Source of the DNA: Brachypterus glaber
Lineage: Eukaryota > Arthropoda > Insecta > Coleoptera > Kateretidae
Assembly: GCA_958510825.1 (NCBI GenBank)
Contig: CAUEHQ010000001.1
Location: 248,001 to 312,000, forward strand
Length of the DNA stretch: 64,000 nucleotides
Reading direction: 5' to 3'
A program made the translations under genes and the position numbers. This document shows positions 30,847 to 45,800 of this stretch, one piece after another; position 1 is the first letter of the stretch; each line of letters opens with the position of its first letter. Below the pieces are notes generated by a model. It was given only the letters and a program-made list of their open reading frames with translations, was not told where the DNA came from and did not search any database.

Positions 30847-33800
30847 GTAGGTGTGCTAATGAAGACTTTTAATCAATATTTTTTTTGCATATTTAATTGG
30901 CTTAAAAACGAAAACCGACAAAGCAATTTTTTGAACAAATTTAAATAATTTTCATTTACTTTAGAAAAGGATGTTGTATGATTTTGCTGCTGACGCGTCA
31001 ACAGCAAAATCACGTCATAACGGTTAATTATTGTCTAGTTTCTCCTCTGCTGGGAAAGACTGTTGGTTTGGGTGATATAAGACATCTTAAAACACAAAGC
31101 GAAAGGGCAGTCGTCCCCAGCATTCGTATATTTGAAGGTTAAGACAATTAAGTCACATTTTTATTGTTCCGAGAATTGAATTTCTGATCAAACCGGTAAA
31201 CAAAAAAATAGACCTTTGTGTTTACTAGGATGCTATTAAAGAATCTTAAAATCTGTATATGTTATAAAACACTACTTCTTACTATAATATAATAAGTATA
31301 ATATAATATATATTATATTATAATAAGTTTTTGTTAAAAGGGCTGAAAGGAAATTTGTGAGATGTGTGAAATAAAGGTAAAACCAGCTTAATTTTTAAAT
31401 GCTTACAACATTTTTGTGAAAATTAGTATATACAGTTTATGGGGACGCTAAAAATGAGTCTGAAAATAACAATTTTTTAACTCCACACCCGCGGGGCCCG
31501 GGGGGCAATTGCTTAATTGCTAAAAATTAATCTAATAACAATTTTTTTTTAAATTATGCCCCGCCCTCTGGGTATGACGCTTTTTTGTAAATTAATATAC
31601 CAGTGACAGAATTTTGTCAAAAAAGTGGCTGTCTTTCCTCATATATTATTATATTAGATATCAAATGAACTTTACAACATCGTAAAGGGAGACTGATTCC
31701 CTTATAATATTATAACGGAATCAGTCTCCCTTTACTCATTTTTTTTTGCATAATTTGTCTAAAGTGTATAATCATTATTATTATTATTTTTATTACAGAA
31801 AGTGACATATCCCAAATCAGTATTTTTCATCGTCAGCAATGAGTTTTGCGAAAGATTCAGCTTCTATGGAATGCGAAGTAAGTTTTTTAATCACATCATC
31901 TGAAATGTGAAATGGGTCTCTGGGAAGTAATTTACATCTCTTCTAGCTGTGATGTGATATAATCACCGGTGAACGCCGCTATCGAAAATAAATGCTTTGA
32001 GTTGGCGTTCACTGGCGATCAGGTGCTATAATGTTATCACATAACATGGAATGATTATCGCTACTCAGATCTACTTCTTACCGTTACATTCAAAATAAAA
32101 ATTCCTTTATACAGGGTTATTCTTTTAAATGGTGCAGTGTCTCTAACTTTTAAACGGCGTAATATATCGACTTGAAATTTGGAACTGATATACTACATAA
32201 GACAAAATATGTTTGGCTGTAACAAGTATATTTTAATAATTTAAATTAAGATTGCGGGGGGGGGGGGGGCGGCACAGAGAGGCAATCTTTTAAATAGAAG
32301 GGGATTATTCCAAGTTAATTGAAATATAATATTTACTTAAAAAAAAAAAATAAAATATGAAAATTCTATAAAATAGGTCACTGTATAGTACCCCCAACTA
32401 CCCTAACTTCAAAATTTTAAATAGCGACCCTCTTTTTATATCCTAAACTAAAGGGAAAAGAAAGTTTTTTATTTAAAAAGTAATAAATAGTAAAACAGTA
32501 ATTGACCCTTACTTGGAGTGCAGGTTAATTTGTTATTAAAATTAAACCAGGGTAGGAAGGGGCAAAGATTTTTTTTTTTGTAGTACCAACATAAAGCTTA
32601 ATTTATACCCTTCAATAAATGGCATAAAAGTTAAGTGGTTGTTATTTAAAATTTTGGAGTTGGGGTAGGGTAGGGTTTATTGTATTCTTCAAATATGCAG
32701 ATATATGCAACCCTAATGATAAATAACAACAAATTTTAATTAGTTTTGGAGTTAATAAGGAAGGACCATCACATTCGAATGCAATAAATTTAAAAGTTAA
32801 ATAAAATATATCAATTTAACTGGACATCTAAAAACAAATATGCTGTTGGATAGACAATTTAAATACCATTTAAATAGTGTATCACACGATCGCCCTTCCT
32901 ATTTAAAATTTTGCCCTCCTGTGGCCCTAGTCTTAATTTAAATTAGAAAGATATACTTATTACAGCCAAAGTTAATTTATTATATGTTGTATATTATTAA
33001 AAGTTAGAGGCACTGTACAATTTAAAAGAATAATCTTGTATATAAAAGTATAATTCTTATAATATCGCTTCGACTTTTGAAATAGTGGCACAACTCAAAA
33101 ATTTTTAATAAACTCCCTTACGACGCATTTTTAGACGTACGTTTGCAGGAAGTTTTTCTCATATTTTCTCACGGCGACCCCTAAAAAATATAAGTTAAAC
33201 TAGAAATACGTAAAAACGGAACACGCCATATTGTAGCCACAAAACTGGAGAGTATAGAGCCGTTTACCATAAAAGTCCAAACTTTGTTAAATAACGTTAA
33301 AAGATGTTTTTGAATGCTAAGCTAGTTTAAATCGAAGCTTCTATATTATACTTCAAATTCAACAGTTCAATATATTACTATGGTGTCCCTATCAAGTTTT
33401 TATTATTTTGTGAATAAATATTGAAAATTTTACATGAAAATGATAAATAATTATAATTAGTCTTAACATGATAATACACCATGTATTAACTATTTTGACC
33501 TTTTTGCGCAAAATTTCCAAATTTTTTTTTTTTAATATTGAAAACTTCATCAATTTTGAATAAAAAAATCTTCAAAAAAAAAATAAAAAATAAATAGTTA
33601 CGTAGTTAAATAGATAATTTTAAGTCCTTTAACAAGACGTATCACAAGACCTAGGGTCTCATTTAAAATATTGTCCCCCATTTCCCCCCTAGCGCCGCCT
33701 TAACGAGTAAAAAATAAAAAAAAATATGGCAAAGGTGCAGATAAAGAATTGAAAAATATGACAAATTATAGTTTTTGTTGTGTAATATATCTATTCCAAA

Positions 33801-36800
33801 TTTTAAGTTTATATCTCATTCCGTTCAAAAGTTACGGTGGTTGTACCATTTGCGATATAATAATAATCTTTATTTGTGCTATTTAGGGGTTACACATGTC
33901 AAAATACATAATAATTAAAATTAATAGTATTAATAGTAGGTACAGAAAATTCATAAAATTAAATTAAAAAATAAAAAGTACACAAAACAAAATTCATATA
34001 AGTTAAAATATTTAAAGTAGTTAAAATGGACAAAAACACGAAATAAAATAAACAATTATACAGAAATTTATATATCGTTAAAATTATTATACAGATATTC
34101 GTCAGTCATATGATCATAGAATGCTTTCTTTAATAAATATTGCTTAACTTTATATTTAAAAGGTTTAATTTCTAGTTGTTTCACCCTTAGTGGCAGGACA
34201 TTGTAAAACTTTAAACTATAGTAATTGATACCCCTTTGAGTCCTGCTTAGCCTAATAAAGTCTTGACAGACGTTTTTACCGTTACGCATGTTTTTCATAT
34301 GTGCTTGGTCAAAAGTAGAATAAGCAGGAAAGTCACTTTTTGTATAAATTAGATTTTCCAGAATATAAAGACATGGTAAGTTAAGAATATTTATGAAATA
34401 AAAGCGACTTTACAGTCATCTCTCCGTCATCTCCAAATCCAATACCAGCTAGGATTCTTATCGCACGCCATTGTAATTTAAAAATGCGGTCTTTTATACT
34501 GACCCCAAAACATTTAAAAGAATAACCTTGTATAACGCGCAAACCAAATAATTTTATGCGTAGTCTATTTAAACACGACACGATTTTCTTCGGGAAATCA
34601 GGCGTAAATATGGTAAAATGAACACTTAAACATTTTTTTTTTTGAGTCGTGCCACTACTGCATTCATTAAGCGATATAATTACTAGAAAAACAGCTTTTG
34701 TTGATTAAACCTTCTATATTATTTACCAACTGAAAAAAAGGCCCGTTTTTTTTTCTGAAAAAAATACTTAAATCCTTACTTTAATAATTTTATACACGAA
34801 ATAAATATTAAATCTATTAATTTATTTTTAGCCATCCTCACATTGTACCTCAAGAACATACTATTATACTCCGAATCGGATTCAAAAATCATCTACCACA
34901 GCTTTACTATGTTCGTCTACTTCTTCCCAATACTTGGTGCTATAATTTCAGATAGTTACCTAGGAAAATTTAACACTATTCTGTACGTTTCTGTGATATA
35001 TGCAGCTGGTAGTATCATTATAGCCACTGCATCCGCGCCTTGGGTGCTACCTCAAAAAGCTTTTACCATGGTCGGACTGGCCTTGGTAGCAGTCGGTACC
35101 GGAGGAATAAAGCCATGTGTTTCAGCTTTTGGAGGTGACCAGTTTGTGCTGCCTCAGCAAGAATTGCAATTAGTAAGATTTTTTTCGCTATTTTACTTTG
35201 CGATTAACTCTGGCAGTTTAATTTCTACATTTTTAACTCCAATTCTAAGAGAGGATGTACATTGTTTTGGTAATGATCATTGCTATCCTTTGGCATTTGC
35301 AATTCCTGGTGGGTTGATGGTGATATCAATTGGTAAGCATTTTTAAATTTTTAATATACCTACCTTTTGAGCCTAGGCTATTATTTACCTAATTAGATAA
35401 ATAATATCTAATATTAGCAAATTAAATAAATAATAATTATAATATTATCTATGTTTTATAATTATAACTAAACAAAATCAATAATAAATCAAGCTCAGTC
35501 CCAGGTAACTAAGGTAACACGGTCCACCTGGAAGATTTTAAATAAAAATTTCGTGGACCCCTACATTTTTTAGACTAAAACATACCTGATGATATAAGAA
35601 ATCAATTTCCATTTGAAAGAAAATCGTAAAAGATACACTTTTTTAGAAAGATAAAAAAATGTTTTTTTGAGTAATAGGGTGTGTCAAAAAATCCCGATTT
35701 TCAAAATCGAAAACGCTTTCTGGCCACTCAAAAATGAGCCAAATTGATTAATGTTTAGAGGTAGCTCAAAGCACTCAAACTTTGAAAAATATCGGTACCT
35801 GTTTTTCGGATAAAAAGTGATTGTATATAAAATTAAGGAAATTTTGGAGGGCTTCTTTGGTAATATTTAGAAACAATACTAATTGTGAGAAACTAACAAA
35901 ATTAATTACCCTTACCCTTAAGTTAGAACATAAAAAATTATTATTTGAAGACTTCGCGAAAATTTATTAAAAATAGGGCATATTTAAGGACATAACTTCC
36001 TTGTGAATGATTTTTTGACCAAGGTGCATATAAATTTTTTCTATGTTTTTAATGTTAAATAACCACTCATTACTAAAATATTTGTTTTTGGCTTTATATT
36101 TTTTTATTTTTGGTTCTTCATGCGTAAAAATTTACTTTTAAATGCATTTATCTTTAAAACGGTTAAACCTGCGATGTTAAACCACAGAAACTTTTTTGTG
36201 TATTTTTACATGAAAAAGTATATTCCAACAAGACAAAATCAAAAAAAGTAGAGCGAAAAAAGTTTTAGGCAAAAAACAGAATATCCACCCGGTTTCGAAT
36301 TGAAATTAATTTTTTTTTTACTCAACAAAAAAATAATGTCTTCTGTATAGTCATGTAGGTTAACATGTATATATGCTTATATACTAATATATAAGTTTGC
36401 AAATTTTTTATTTAAAACTATATTTTATGCACTTTTAAAAACTAAAATGGTATTTTCGCGAATCTGCAAATAATTGGCGATTTTTTATGTTCTAACTAAA
36501 GGGGAGGGGGATATAATTTTTTTAGTTCTTACAATTAGTATTGTTTCTAAATATTACCAAAGAAGCCCTCCAAAATTACCTCAATTTTTATCGGTATCAG
36601 TTTTTATCCGAAAAACAGGTACCGATTTTTTTTGAAAGTTTTAGTGTTTTGGGCTACCTCTAAACATTAATCGATTTGGCTCATTTTTGAGTGGCCACCG
36701 TTTTTTACTAAGAAGCAACTTTTAAGCCAGAGAGCGTTTTTGATTTTGAAAATCGCGATTTTTTGACACACCCTATTACTCAAAAAAACGTTTTTTTATC

Positions 36801-39800
36801 TGTCTAAAAAAGTGTATCTTTTACGATTTTCTTTCAAATGGGAATTGATTTCTTATGTCATTAGGTATGTTTTAGTCCAAAAAATGTAGGGGTCCACGAA
36901 ATTTTTATTTAAAATCGCCCAGGTGAACCGTGGTAACTAGGATCACACATTCTCATTCAACTCCTTTTATTTAATCCAACCAGGTTGAAGTCGTCTGAAT
37001 ATGAACAGAAGATTTATTAACTATATCCCTCTATAACCCAGTCCGCAGAACCTCGTCAAAATGACGTCATAATCTGGTGACTTATCTCCAGATATGACGT
37101 GACTATATAACGACAATATGACGTGAAAATGACCTCCTAATGTCACAGACCGATGACGCAATATATCTGACGTCATTTTTAAGTCATGAAATGTTATTAT
37201 GACGTGAATTTCACGTCTTAAAATATTTTTTATTTACCAAAAAACCACTGAATATTATTGTGTAAGTGTATATATTGACCACACTATAATAACAATGTTA
37301 CATAATCTAATATAGACGTAAACAAAATATAAATTGTACAGAGATATCACTTGGTATGGAAGCAGTAACCAAACTTCTTGACTATTTTAAAATGGCTTTT
37401 ACTTATTTTACCTCTTCGCTTAATTTTCGCACTTCTTTATAGATATCCTCCTAACCTAAAATAATAAAAAAATTATTATGTTATAACTGTCTAATTAAAT
37501 TAATATAGTGTAAAATACCCATAAAAATAGGCCCTAGAACGACAATAAACCATTACAATTACAATAAAAAATAATGTTATAAATTATTTCAATATTTAGG
37601 GTGTCCCCAGTTCGCAACTATCATAGTCATAGTTATTCTAGGTACTTACCCACGAAAATATAAGGAAAATACTCGGAAAAATCAAAAACAAACAAAAGAA
37701 AAACTCAAAACAATCACGTAGAGCTGGCGTCCATGTTGCTGGCAAGATTCAAGATGGACGTGTACTACTCGCGTAGCCAAAAATAAGAGCGCGTAATTTA
37801 AACTATACATAGTCGAAATTAATTAATTTTGACACATAAAAAAAATATGCATACATAAATTGTAGTTTAGGTAGCTACGTAAAATATAAAAAAAATGTAA
37901 GTACCATATGCGTTTGAGTAAAGGGAGTTACTTAAACAATAAACGATATTTTATTTTTGATGATAGATTTTTTTTTACATACCATACCATAATAACTAAG
38001 AAAATGCTTTCCAAGTACTACCTATTGCAGACTATACAACTGGTTGGTGTTAGTTATAGTTTCTAATAAAAATAATAAAATTATAATATATTATATCACC
38101 AAGAAAAGTTGGCAATATGACGTGATTAAATAACGTCAGAAATTCTTCAATTAACTGACGTCAAAATGTCGTCGATCATTGGTCGACTGACGTCTATTGA
38201 CCAGTAATCACCAGATTTTGACGTCATTTTGACGTGCCTCTGCGGACTGAGAACATAAAATAGTTTTTTCCTCTGTCAACAATAGTTTTCCTCTGCCAAC
38301 TTTTAGTACCCCCTGCTCGCTTCGCTCGCCAACCCGTTTAACCCTCTATAATATAAAATGTTAAAGTTGACAGAGGAAAAAACCCGGGGGTTGGCGAGCG
38401 AAGCGAGCAGGGGTACCCCCCTACTCTGCAAAAAAAATATTTTCGGTTTCTTTGGGAGGCATAGCGTAGTGGCTAGCGCGTATGCATAGCAAGTCTACTA
38501 GTGTAAGTTCGATTCTCACTAGCACCGATTTGCCTTTTTCAATTAATTAATAATTGAAATTTGGCGAAGGCGATAAGTGAAACGAACACTCCCTAGAAAC
38601 TGGTTCGAAAGTCAGTATAAGCCGATGGTTCCCTCTACTACTAGCCCACACAAGTCCTGGACTTAGGGGATGCTTAATTAAGTAGAATAGTACGAGGTTA
38701 AACAAAAAAAAACATGTATTAATCAACTCTGTACATGATGACTGGTAACTTATACAAACTCTAATTTTTTACTCGAATATATGGTCTGGTTCATCAAGCA
38801 AGAGAGTAAATTAAAAATCGCACAGTGAATATTTTCAAAACAGATTCGAATATTGGATGTGCGAATATACTGAGTAGTTTTAGTATAAAACATAACTATA
38901 TTCTATACACAAACGTATACTATTCAAACCTGTTGTAAAAATATTTACTGTGCGATTTTTAATTTACTTCTTTTTTGATGAAACAGACATTAGCGTAACT
39001 TATAAACTGAGTGGATTGTGGTCTGTTTCATCAAGCAAGATAGTAAATTAAAAATCGCACAGTGAATATTTTTCCTACGATGGATCTAGTTAATAGAAAA
39101 TCTATTATTATTATTATTAATACCCTATTGAAAATGACGGGTTTGTGCACCATTTATACCCGCCCAGACCCGTAATTTTCAACAGGGTATTATTAAAAAC
39201 AGTGCGTTTCCGCAAACAGATTCTTATACTCGAACTCTACTTTTCTCTCAATAAAATATAATAAGTAAATAATTTATAAAAATAAAATTTAAGCTCTTGT
39301 CAATATTTTCAATAATAATCCTTCTTACAGTTCGTTAATGTTAAGTTGCTTAATATTTTAAATCCAATATTTTTCTTAGTTATTTTTTTTCTAATTTTGT
39401 TGTGTGATATTTGATATATATCACCAGTACCCGGCGTGTTTCCAGTTATAGTCCAGTCTTCAGGTCAATAAAAAACGCTTTACCCTGAAATAATTCAGGG
39501 AGTTTTGCTTTTCGGTTTGTGGATAGGGTTTAAGGCCGCAAATAAAAAAAAATAATTTTGCAACGTTGAACTCGATTTGGAACTGTCATTGTTTTAATGT
39601 ATTTTTCACAAAAAAACGGATTTTTCAAAATATCCTAATATCGGTGCATCCTAGGAGAAAAGACGTACTATATAAAAATAAAGAAGACCAAATTTACAAA
39701 AAAAATTATTCCAGTTCAGCGTCGCAAAATTGTTTTTTTTATTTGCAGCGTTAAACCCTACCCAATAAACAGAAAATCAAAACTCCCTGAATTATTTTTA

Positions 39801-42800
39801 GGTAAAGCGTTTTTTATTGACTGGACTATAACTGGAAATACGCCGGATACTGTAAATCACTATGTGAACCCACTAGATAATATAGCTGAGAAGTATATTT
39901 TAATAAAACTTTTAATTTTAGTTATTTTTGCACTTGGAAAGTCACTGTACAGAATAGAACAACCCAAAGGAAACGTTGTTGTTCAAGTATCAAAATGCAT
40001 TGGTGTAAGTAATAATAAATTTTTTCTAACAGTTTTTCTTACGAAGCATTACTTTTAGAACGCAATCAGTTTAAAGATGAAACGTGATAAAACTAAAAAA
40101 GCAAAAGAACACTGGTTGGACTACTCTACGGAAAAATATGGCACGCAATTGGTCAACAATGTCAAGGATACTTTAAAAGTTTTGGTACTGTATATCCCTC
40201 TACCAATTTTTTGGGCCTTGTATGATCAACAAGGATCTGCATGGACACTACAGGCTGCACGTATGGATGGAGACATAGGTTAGTGGCACTAGTAGAAATT
40301 ACTGTTCATAAAAAATTAAAAAAAAAGGTACCTACTCTGATATTGGAATATTATTTTACCACACTAAACTCCAAAAGAGAAACGAACCTAAAATATTGTC
40401 CAAGTTTGAGGAATCAGATGCTTGATTGTAATTAATTATGCTTTATTTTATAGTCACATTTTAAAAAAAGATGACACTTTTTGCACTATTTTTAAATCGC
40501 ACTGTGAATTTTTCAAACTCCATTTAAGTTAATGCCACCGGTGCGTCATCGCTTTATTTCTAGAGCGGCGCACGAAGCACCCGTGCGTCATGTTCACTGG
40601 AAAATTTAACGGTCAGTATTTCGCTTGCTGCGAAGGTGTTGAATAGTTGTTAGTTGTTAAACAAAATTAACTTTAACTTCTGGTTTTGGTTTCATATGTT
40701 TGTCTTTCTTAGTTTAAAAAATACATGTTTTTAAGCAAAAAACGACGTTTAGGTGTTTTTTGTCGACCATGGAATAACTCAAATATTCTTCCATATTCTG
40801 GTGGTTTACAATAAAACTAATAATTTAAACCCAAACATTTTAAAATCTATGAAGTTAATAATTTTTTATTCGCAATGAGGTTTACGTTAACTCCATACGT
40901 GTATACACGGCTTGTTTTAAAAACATTCACCTAATAGGTCTGGCACCTCCAATATTTTTTTCTGAATATGGTTCTTTGGTATATTTTAAGTATTCTCTAC
41001 AAAACTTAAAAAAAGTTAGATGACTTTTCGCAATATCGTCTTAAAGCCTTTTCGGATGCCTTGGTTATTACATTGGTAATATGATTAATCATCATTATTT
41101 CTATAACCAAACCAGTTCAGAAATATATACTTTAAAGCTCTTTAGATATCCTTTGGTTATAAGTTTAATCATATCGAAAAGCATTTTAACCGTTTGTATC
41201 CCAACCCCATTGAAAATGACGGGTCTGTGCAGGTATAAGTGGTCATAAACCGGACTTGAGCGGGTGACTTTCAACCGCTTAAGTCCGGTTTATGCACCAT
41301 TTATACCCGTGCAGACCCGTCATTTTTAATAGGGATTGTATTAAATACACAGCCACACAAAGAAATCATTATCCAGATACTAGACCAACGCATTTTTATA
41401 TGTTCAGGTCGCTGAAACCGAATTTGACCTAAGAATTGATTCATCAGGTCACATTTTTTTATACACTTAAATTCAGATGTTTTTAACCTCTTGTCTACCA
41501 GAGTATCAAATTTGTAACAAACCGAATTAAACAAGAAAATATGTAAAATATTTAAAAAGTATCAGTTTTCGCCATTGTATTTTGTTTGTAAACTAATATT
41601 TACAAGTTTTTAAGGCACAAAGACCTCTGGCCCGTTTTAAATGAGTTTTCTTTTGCCCAAAAGGTATTATGGCTTTATTTTGCAATGATAAATTTTTTTT
41701 AAAATAATTATTTATACAGGGTGCCCCAAAATAAATAAATACCACCTTTTTTTAATAAAATAAAAATTTAAACAAAATATACATTATTATTGACTTAACT
41801 TTTTATTTTGATCTTCTTTTTACAAAAATATATTTGTTCTTATTAGCATTTAATAATTCAATACACAATAGGTTAAGTGTAGAAAAAAATTGTGACCTGA
41901 TTGAGCAATTCTGAGGTCAACTTCGGTTTCGGTTGCGACCTAGAATATATTAAAATGCGTTAGTCTAGTCTAGTCTGGTACATGATTTTTTTTTGAGTAA
42001 TAAAAATTTTTTTTTCATGTGCCAGAGACTACTATCGGCGACAAATGAACAGACACGTGTGTTTCAGATCTATTTAAAAAAAAACTATGCCTTGAAAAAA
42101 ATTCAAAAAAATATATGTTGATATTTAGCTATATCTGCATAGTATTGTGAAGTTTCAAAATTTTATTACACTCGTTTATTTATAATTCATAAAAATCCAA
42201 AAAAATAGCACGTTCTTTGGCTATATTGAAGAAAGTTTAACTTTTACAGTCAATAAGTTGGTTAATACTTAATATTTTTTTATGAAATTTTCAGAATGTA
42301 AAGTGATGTTTTCTATTTCACATAAATTAAAAAAAAAGAAAAAAAATGCTCGTTTTTTAATAAAAATATAAACTGTAGGGAGTTCCTATACCTAATTTAC
42401 AACAAAGATATAAAGAACTTTCACTTTCGGGTTTAGACCGTGTTAATGGATTTTCACTTTCCGACGTTTCGTCTCTTACTACTAGAGACATCTTCAGGGA
42501 TTAATCTGAAACTAAGTTTCGAATCAACTTGTGTCACTATTTATGACGAGTTGTGGTTATTCACCCGTGACGAGGTTTTTCCTATCAAAGACTTCCATAT
42601 TGCAGGTAAGTGGAAGTCTTTGATAGGAAAAACCTCGTCACGGGTGAATAACCACAACTCGTCATAAATAGTGACACAAGTTGATTCGAAACTTAGTTTC
42701 AGATTAATCCCTGAAGATGTCTCTAGTAGTAAGAGACGAAACGTCGGAAAGTGAAAATCCATTAACACGGTCTAAACCCGAAAGTGAAAGTTCTTTATAT

Positions 42801-45800
42801 CTTAATGGCCGTGAAAGCTTAAAATCTAAAATTACAACAAAGAATTTTTTTTTCGGGATATTATATAATATACAATATATAATATTAATATATTATGCAT
42901 AATATAAGTAAAAATCATTTTTAATAAAATAATTCTAAATAATATATTTTTAAGGACAAAAAGAAATATTTTGTAAAATTAAATTAGTAAAACTATTTAT
43001 CCCTTTCTATTCTCGGTTAACCACTATCTTTATATAGCGGAGAATTTAAATTTATTATGGTATTTTCGCTGAGGTTTTGTATTTTGCTAATATTTATAGT
43101 TAATATATAACTATAAATAATAATCTTATTTTTCCTTTTACAAGAATAATACAGAAAATTTTCTGTTTTAACATAGAAAATGTGTAAATACAACATTAAA
43201 ATAGGATATAAAAATAAAAACTTTTAATTTATAGTTTACAGTTTTGTACTTATGATAATAATATTTCCACATACCTAAATATTTAGCGATGCCATTCACT
43301 AACTTACAAACGAAAGATACTATCATACAAGTAGAAAGCTTTTTTGATAAAGAAAAAAATAATGGAATACAAAGTATAAATGTAAACAAAAAATTGCAAA
43401 GAACAGCTGGTTTTCTGGGTATTAGTTTATCAACTGTTAATCGAGTATTGACTAGGTTTATTTTGGTTCTCGAAAATGGCAGTTCTGAACTGTTTCGAAA
43501 ACGGTGCAGTTGCAAGTGCGCAATGCACAGTCACACCTGCGCTGATTTCGAAAGAGTTCAGAACTTCGATTTTCGAGAACCAAAAAAACCTACTGAGTAT
43601 AAAGTAAGTGGCTTTAAAAACTGGTGGCGGCCGAAAAAAAGATAGAAATTGTATCTATAAGAAGAAGCGTAGTAGCCTTTTATTTTGAGCGAAATTTTCC
43701 TACCGTAATAGAAGTTCATCAAAAGCTAAAGGAAAATGTTGATGATTTTTGGAGTTGCGTTCCATCCGTGGAACGGGCAACATGTATACTTTCGGCTAGA
43801 GTTTATAAAACGGTAACAACGTTTATTTTACGCATTAAGTATTTTATGTGAAAATGTGTTTGTCAAGAAAATATTAATACTTCGAAACCGTTCTAACTAT
43901 TGAAATTGATTTTACAATGGAAAATTTGATGTTTGTGGTGTATTTTCGTGGATGATTCTGGATTAGGGTTGCCAACGTGTTTTTGTGGTTATGTTGAGAA
44001 GAAAATTTATTTATTTGAAACGATTAGAGGGACTCACTTCAAGGCTAATATTTGTATCTGGTCAAAAAGAACGAGAGTTCAAGACCATTAAGACTTTTTG
44101 GGCCACTTTAATTTAGTGTCCAAAAGGTAATTTTAAAGAAGAAGAAGAAGTTGATGATTTTTCAGTTATTTACAACAGAACCTTATTGCGATGGTTCAAG
44201 AAGATAAAATTTTCATACCAAAAATTAAACAAAAGGCCTATTTTAATGGAAAAAAATTCCGCAGCCAAAAGATCAGAATTTTTGTATAATATTGAGCGGT
44301 ATCGTGAACCCGATTGGAAAATATATCATACTGATGAAACCTGGTGTGGTGCTAATTATTTCAAGCAATTTGGGTGGAATGTGGAGCCAGAAATGAAAGG
44401 CGCCCCAAAACCTATCTTGAAAACTTGTATATTTCATTGATCCAAAACAAAATTTTTATTGTCTTGAAAAGTGGTATTTTTAGGCTTAAAAAAGTTGTAA
44501 TTTTTGACTTTCTCTTCCCCCCCCCCCCCCCACAAAAACTTCTTTGCTACGGCCCTGGAGGAGACGTACAAGAAATAAATGGCTATAGAGGCGAAATACA
44601 GAAGCCATCTAGAGCTGGAAAGCGAGATATAATTTTACACATACGAAATAAAAATGGATTCTTGGAAGAGTGTAAAATGTTTTATTGGAGTAAAAGTCCA
44701 AACCAAATGTTTTATTAGAGTAAAAGGCTCCGGTGATTATGATGGCGAAATGAATAAGCAACATTTTGAAGATGATTTCGGTTGGTCTTCCACCCAATAA
44801 GTCTGTCATTGTAATTGATCAGGCACCTTTCATACCTTGTTAGATCCTGAGTTTAGGAACCTAAAAATAAAGTGGAGAAAAGCTGAAATTATAGAATGGA
44901 TATCAAAAAGATAAATAATTTTACCTGAGGGCGTGCTTAAATTCGAAAATATAACGTAAATTCGACTTTTTGATTTGATCATTTAAAAAAAAAACTTCCT
45001 ACTGGATAAAATAAGGAGGAAAGAATGTAAAGTTACTATGGCTACCGGTTGCTCGTTGCTAATTTAACGCAAAAAAAGGTGGCAAAACTAAATACAACTT
45101 TTAAGATAAATGATATTTTGCAATTATGTATTGATACAATGCAAAACTACCTGGTTTAGTTTGGAAAAATTATGTTGAGCATGCTAAAAAAGTTGAAAAA
45201 AAATATCGTTCCAAAGAACATCTTATAGACCATGTATAAATATGGCGACGATGATGAAGAAGAGGAGGAAAAAGAAGAAAATTTATTTGAGTCAGAATCT
45301 GATTTGGTGATATTTAATTTTTTACATATACTTTTTAATAATATACTACTTGTATAATAAAATATTGCTTAAAATGTATAACGTTTAAGGTAATAATAAA
45401 AAAAAATACAAAAATATAAAAGTCAAAAATAAAAATAAATGTGCGGCTTCGTTCAAATAGTTATGTAAATACGCGAGCGAAGCAGCGTGCGCATCTCTAA
45501 ACGACGATTAAAATTTATTTTTTGCACGACCAAGACTAAAACCTAATTTTACGCTTTCATTTTCGGGACTAAACTTGCCGTTTTTCTCCCTAGGGAATAA
45601 AAATCACGGCAACCTTGATAATATTAAAATATTATACTTACTATGTGCTTTGCTGGTTCAAAAATTAGGTTTGGAGGTGTTTTGTAATAAATTAGCGATT
45701 CAAACCAATTTATTTGATTTTAACAAAGAAAACCTTTAAAAATAACATTGTTATAACAATTTATACATACCTTAAAATTTATAATCTTCGTCCATTTTTT

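Larger units (their letters stand above)
31878..34831 (+). other. SLC15 intron with MITEs and a non-LTR fragment
   Basis: 2,954 bases. It holds a palindrome at about 31952-32044 (GGTGAACGCC / GGCGTTCACT), a TIR element at 32112-33040 and a second, disrupted arm family at about 33540-34530. A reverse transcriptase fragment lies on the - strand. Poly-G at 32255. Confidence 0.7.
35333..39921 (+). other. SLC15 intron packed with foldback elements and a SINE
   Basis: 4,589 bases. From left to right it holds a 1.4-kb foldback, a 1.2-kb TGACGTCA-rich TIR element, a short palindrome (about 38325-38412), a SINE, two MITE-like inverted repeats and a 0.4-kb TIR element ending 75 bases before the next exon. 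Confidence 0.8.

Noticed and set aside
42440..42768. Two identical 75-codon ORFs on opposite strands
   Set aside because: They are the two arms of one palindrome, so the match is a result of the inverted repeat, not of two genes.
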